A stretch of DNA of 64,000 nt, taken from positions 1 to 64,000 of the forward strand of contig JAUXQH010000124.1 of assembly GCA_030685065.1 (NCBI GenBank), given 5' to 3'. A program made the translations under genes and the position numbers. The notes beneath the pieces were generated by a model. It searched no databases, had not been told where the DNA came from, and was given only the letters and a program-made list of their open reading frames with translations. Source of the stretch: Pseudomonadota bacterium. Its GTDB lineage: Bacteria; Myxococcota_A; UBA796; SXON01. Positions 61,644 to 64,000 of the stretch are shown here, piece by piece (the stretch's first letter is position 1; each line of letters begins with the position of its first letter).

Positions 61644-64000
61644 ATGACCTCCGCAGATCTGCGCGCCCGCTTCCTCGAGTTCTTCCGCCGCCACGCGCAC
61701 GCCGTGGTGCCGTCGAGCCCGCTCGTCCCGCAGAACGATCCGACGTTGTTTTTCACCAACGCCGGAATGGTGCAGTTCAAGGATGTCTTCACCGGCAAGG
61801 AGCGCCGCCCCTACAGCCGCGCCACCTCCGTGCAGAAAGTGCTTCGCGTCAGCGGCAAGCACAACGATCTGGAGAACGTGGGGCACACCCCCCGCCACCA
61901 CACCTTCTTCGAGATGCTGGGAAACTTCAGCTTCGGCGACTATTTCAAGCCCGAGGCCATCCGCTTCGCGTGGGACTTCCTCACCGTCGAGCTCGGCATC
62001 GATCCCGAGCGGCTGTGGGTGACCGTCTACGACAAGGACCCCGAGGCGCTGGCCATCTGGCGCGACCAGATCGGTTTTCCCGAGGCGCGCATCCAGCAGC
62101 TGGGCGAGGCCGAGAACTTCTGGTCGATGGGGGACACCGGTCCGTGTGGCCCGTGCACGGAGATCCACTACGATCACGGCCCGGCGATCAGCGACGACAC
62201 GCGGGGGCCCGCCGGTGGCGACAACCGCTACGTCGAGATCTGGAACCTCGTGTTCATGCAATACGACCGCGCGGCGGACGGGACCTTGACTCCCCTCCCC
62301 CGCCCCTCGATCGACACCGGGGCCGGCCTCGAGCGCGTCGCCGCGGTGGTCCAGGGCGTGTACGCCAACTACGAGACCGACCTCTTTCAGCCCCTGCTCA
62401 AGGCGGCCGCGGCGATGGCCGGCGTGGAACAGGGCGCCGACCGCGCGACCGACATCGCACTCCAGGTCATCGCCGACCACAGCCGCGCCACCGCGTTTCT
62501 CATCGCGGACGGCGTGATGCCCAGCAACGAGGAGCGCGGCTACGTGCTCCGGCGCATCATGCGCCGCGGGATCCGCTACGGGGTGAAGTTGGGGCTCAAG
62601 CAGCCGTTCCTCCACCAGACCGTCGCGACCGTGATCGAACAGTTCGGGGACGCCTATCCGGAGCTCCGCGAGCGCGCGGGCTTCATCCTGGACGTCGTGC
62701 GGATCGAAGACGAGCGCTTCGCGTCCACCCTCCACCGGGGGATGGCGCTGCTCGAGAAGGCGTTCGTGGAGAGCCCCGATCGGGTCGCCGGAGAGACCGC
62801 CTTCGCGCTCGCCGACACCTACGGCTTCCCGCTCGATCTGACGCAGCTCATCGCGGCGGAGCGCGGCCTCACGGTCGACACCGTCGACTACGAGCGCCTG
62901 CGCGGCGAGCAACGCGCGAAGGGGCGCGCGGCATGGAAGGGCTCGGGAGAAGAGTCGATCTCCGCCGTGTGGCACGCGCTCGCGGAGGACGTGGGCGTGC
63001 GCTTCAGCGGCTACGATCGCGACGCCGATGCCGGGACCGTCCGCGCCGTTGTGTCCGAAGGCGCCCGCGTGAGCGCGCTCGTGCAGGGCCAGCGTGCCGA
63101 CGTGCTGACCGACGTGACCCCCTTCTACGCCGAGAGCGGCGGCCAGGTGGGGGACACCGGCGTCATGCGCTGGCCGGGGGGCGAGGCCGTGGTGCTCGAC
63201 ACCTCGAAGCCCACGGGCGATCTCCACGCGCACCAGGTCGAGGTGCGCTCGGGCACCCTCCGCGTGGGGGACCTCGTCACGCTCGAGGTCGATGCGGAGC
63301 GTCGTAACCGGACGCGCCTCAACCACACCGCGACTCACCTGCTCCACGCGGCGCTCAAGCAGGTGATCGGCGGCCACGTGATGCAGAAGGGCTCGCTCGT
63401 GGGCCCCGACCGCCTCCGGTTCGACTTCTCGCACCACAAGGCGGTGACGACGGAGGAGATCCAGGCCGTGGAGGATCTGGTCAATCAGCAGATCCTCGCG
63501 AACCACCCGGTCGACACCGCCGTGCAGGACGTGGAGTCCGCCCGCCGTGGCGGCGCGATGGCGCTGTTCGGGGAGAAGTACGGCGAGCACGTGCGCGTCG
63601 TGCAGGTCGACGCCTTCAGCAAGGAGCTCTGTGGCGGTACCCACGCGCGCCGCAGCGGCGACATCGGGCTGTTCAAGATCTTGTCCGAGGCGGGCATCGC
63701 CGCGGGCGTTCGCCGCATCGAGGGGCAGACCGGCCCGGGGGCTCAGGCCTACGTGCGCGACTTGGAGACCACCACACGCTCGGCCGCGAGGGAGCTCAAG
63801 ACCTCTCCGGACAAGCTGGTCGAGGCGATCCGACGCCTGCTCGACGACAAGGCGCGCCTGGGCAAGGAGATCGAGACGATCCGCCGTGAAGCCGCCCGCG
63901 CCGCCGCGGGGGACCTGAGCGAGCGCGCCGTCGAGATCGACGGGGTCAAGGTGCTCGCCGCCGAGATCCAGGGGGACGGCAAGGTGCTGCGCGAAGAGGC
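61644..64000 (+). CDS. alaS: Alanyl-tRNA synthetase, 5' part (runs off the window)
   Basis: The first 785 codons are present with no stop before the right edge; full length is usually about 870. Class II motif 1-2 regions read SGKHNDLENVGHTPRHHTFF and EMLGNFSFGDYFKPE, with tRNA-Ala recognition residues near VIADHSRATAFLIADGVMP. The editing domain has RLNHTATHLLHAAL (HxxxH) and the C-terminal zinc motif CGGTHARRSGDIG. It charges tRNA-Ala and clears Ser/Gly mischarging. The remaining C-Ala domain is outside. ATG at 61644 begins the conserved TSADLRARFLEFF. Confidence 0.96.
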   Translation, partial: MTSADLRARFLEFFRRHAHAVVPSSPLVPQNDPTLFFTNAGMVQFKDVFTGKERRPYSRATSVQKVLRVSGKHNDLENVGHTPRHHTFFEMLGNFSFGDYFKPEAIRFAWDFLTVELGIDPERLWVTVYDKDPEALAIWRDQIGFPEARIQQLGEAENFWSMGDTGPCGPCTEIHYDHGPAISDDTRGPAGGDNRYVEIWNLVFMQYDRAADGTLTPLPRPSIDTGAGLERVAAVVQGVYANYETDLFQPLLKAAAAMAGVEQGADRATDIALQVIADHSRATAFLIADGVMPSNEERGYVLRRIMRRGIRYGVKLGLKQPFLHQTVATVIEQFGDAYPELRERAGFILDVVRIEDERFASTLHRGMALLEKAFVESPDRVAGETAFALADTYGFPLDLTQLIAAERGLTVDTVDYERLRGEQRAKGRAAWKGSGEESISAVWHALAEDVGVRFSGYDRDADAGTVRAVVSEGARVSALVQGQRADVLTDVTPFYAESGGQVGDTGVMRWPGGEAVVLDTSKPTGDLHAHQVEVRSGTLRVGDLVTLEVDAERRNRTRLNHTATHLLHAALKQVIGGHVMQKGSLVGPDRLRFDFSHHKAVTTEEIQAVEDLVNQQILANHPVDTAVQDVESARRGGAMALFGEKYGEHVRVVQVDAFSKELCGGTHARRSGDIGLFKILSEAGIAAGVRRIEGQTGPGAQAYVRDLETTTRSAARELKTSPDKLVEAIRRLLDDKARLGKEIETIRREAARAAAGDLSERAVEIDGVKVLAAEIQGDGKVLREE

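Overview
The window is 64 kb of about 70% G+C bacterial chromosome, densely packed with genes on both strands. I saw no insertion sequences, prophage, CRISPR array, rRNA or convincing tRNA. Outer-membrane barrels, an LptD-like protein, SppA, MreB, OmpA/LysM/FecR envelope proteins, many lipoproteins, a Hanks-type Ser/Thr kinase, an FHA regulator, an ECF sigma/anti-sigma pair and a PilT ATPase point to a predatory or social style Gram-negative, most likely Myxococcota (former Deltaproteobacteria). That placement is inferred from gene content, not computed.

Layout. 1-8.3 kb: the 3' end of hemB, an aldo/keto reductase, a coiled-coil lipoprotein, a divergent S-adenosylhomocysteinase-like protein, a SixA-type phosphatase, and a translationally coupled set of fused 2-oxoacid dehydrogenase E1 alpha-beta, FabD-like acyltransferase and HD hydrolase. 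A HIT protein faces them. 8.3-16.9 kb, all on the minus strand, is a signalling and envelope block: LysM/FecR protein, OmpA-type protein, transmembrane kinase, FHA-winged-helix regulator, helical-repeat protein, then a secreted protein, a repeat-bearing anti-sigma factor and its ECF sigma factor. 17-27 kb: a 2056-residue alpha-2-macroglobulin lipoprotein with an intact CxEQ thioester, DNA polymerase I with a degraded proofreading site, and a divergent isovaleryl-CoA-dehydrogenase-like enzyme.

27-37 kb: two Cys-rich lipoproteins, a pseudo-receiver/J-domain/TPR protein, thioredoxin, mreB, a PpiD-like chaperone, an unusual lower-GC intergenic island, an alpha/beta hydrolase without its serine, sppA, a lipoprotein, and a 53-residue basic protein with its own promoter and terminator. 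37-45 kb, minus strand: ldcA, a beta-lactamase-fold hydrolase, accD, folC, an lptD-like gene, holB and tatD, several with overlapping stop/start codons. 45-54 kb: a small lipoprotein, a metallo-hydrolase, an OMP, an EcsC protein, a carbamoyltransferase, an NlpC/P60-like lipoprotein, a Cys-rich lipoprotein, a rare protein joining an M1-peptidase-like region to a beta-barrel, and another OMP. 54-64 kb: moaA, an Mrp ATPase lacking its CxxC, a MoaB fusion, ruvX, cinA, recA, pilT and the first 785 codons of alaS.

Two themes recur. First, many genes are coupled by TGATG, ATGA or GTGA overlaps. Second, several operon-leading genes have an AT-rich -10-like hexamer 5-10 nt before the start codon and no Shine-Dalgarno sequence, which suggests leaderless transcripts. 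No single self-contained new system stands out. The best leads are the M1-like/barrel fusion, the pseudo-receiver/J-domain protein, the repeat anti-sigma factor, the CxxC-less Mrp beside molybdenum-cofactor genes, the unexplained intergenic island at 32.7-33.0 kb, and the candidate operators before recA and between polA and the acyl-CoA dehydrogenase gene.
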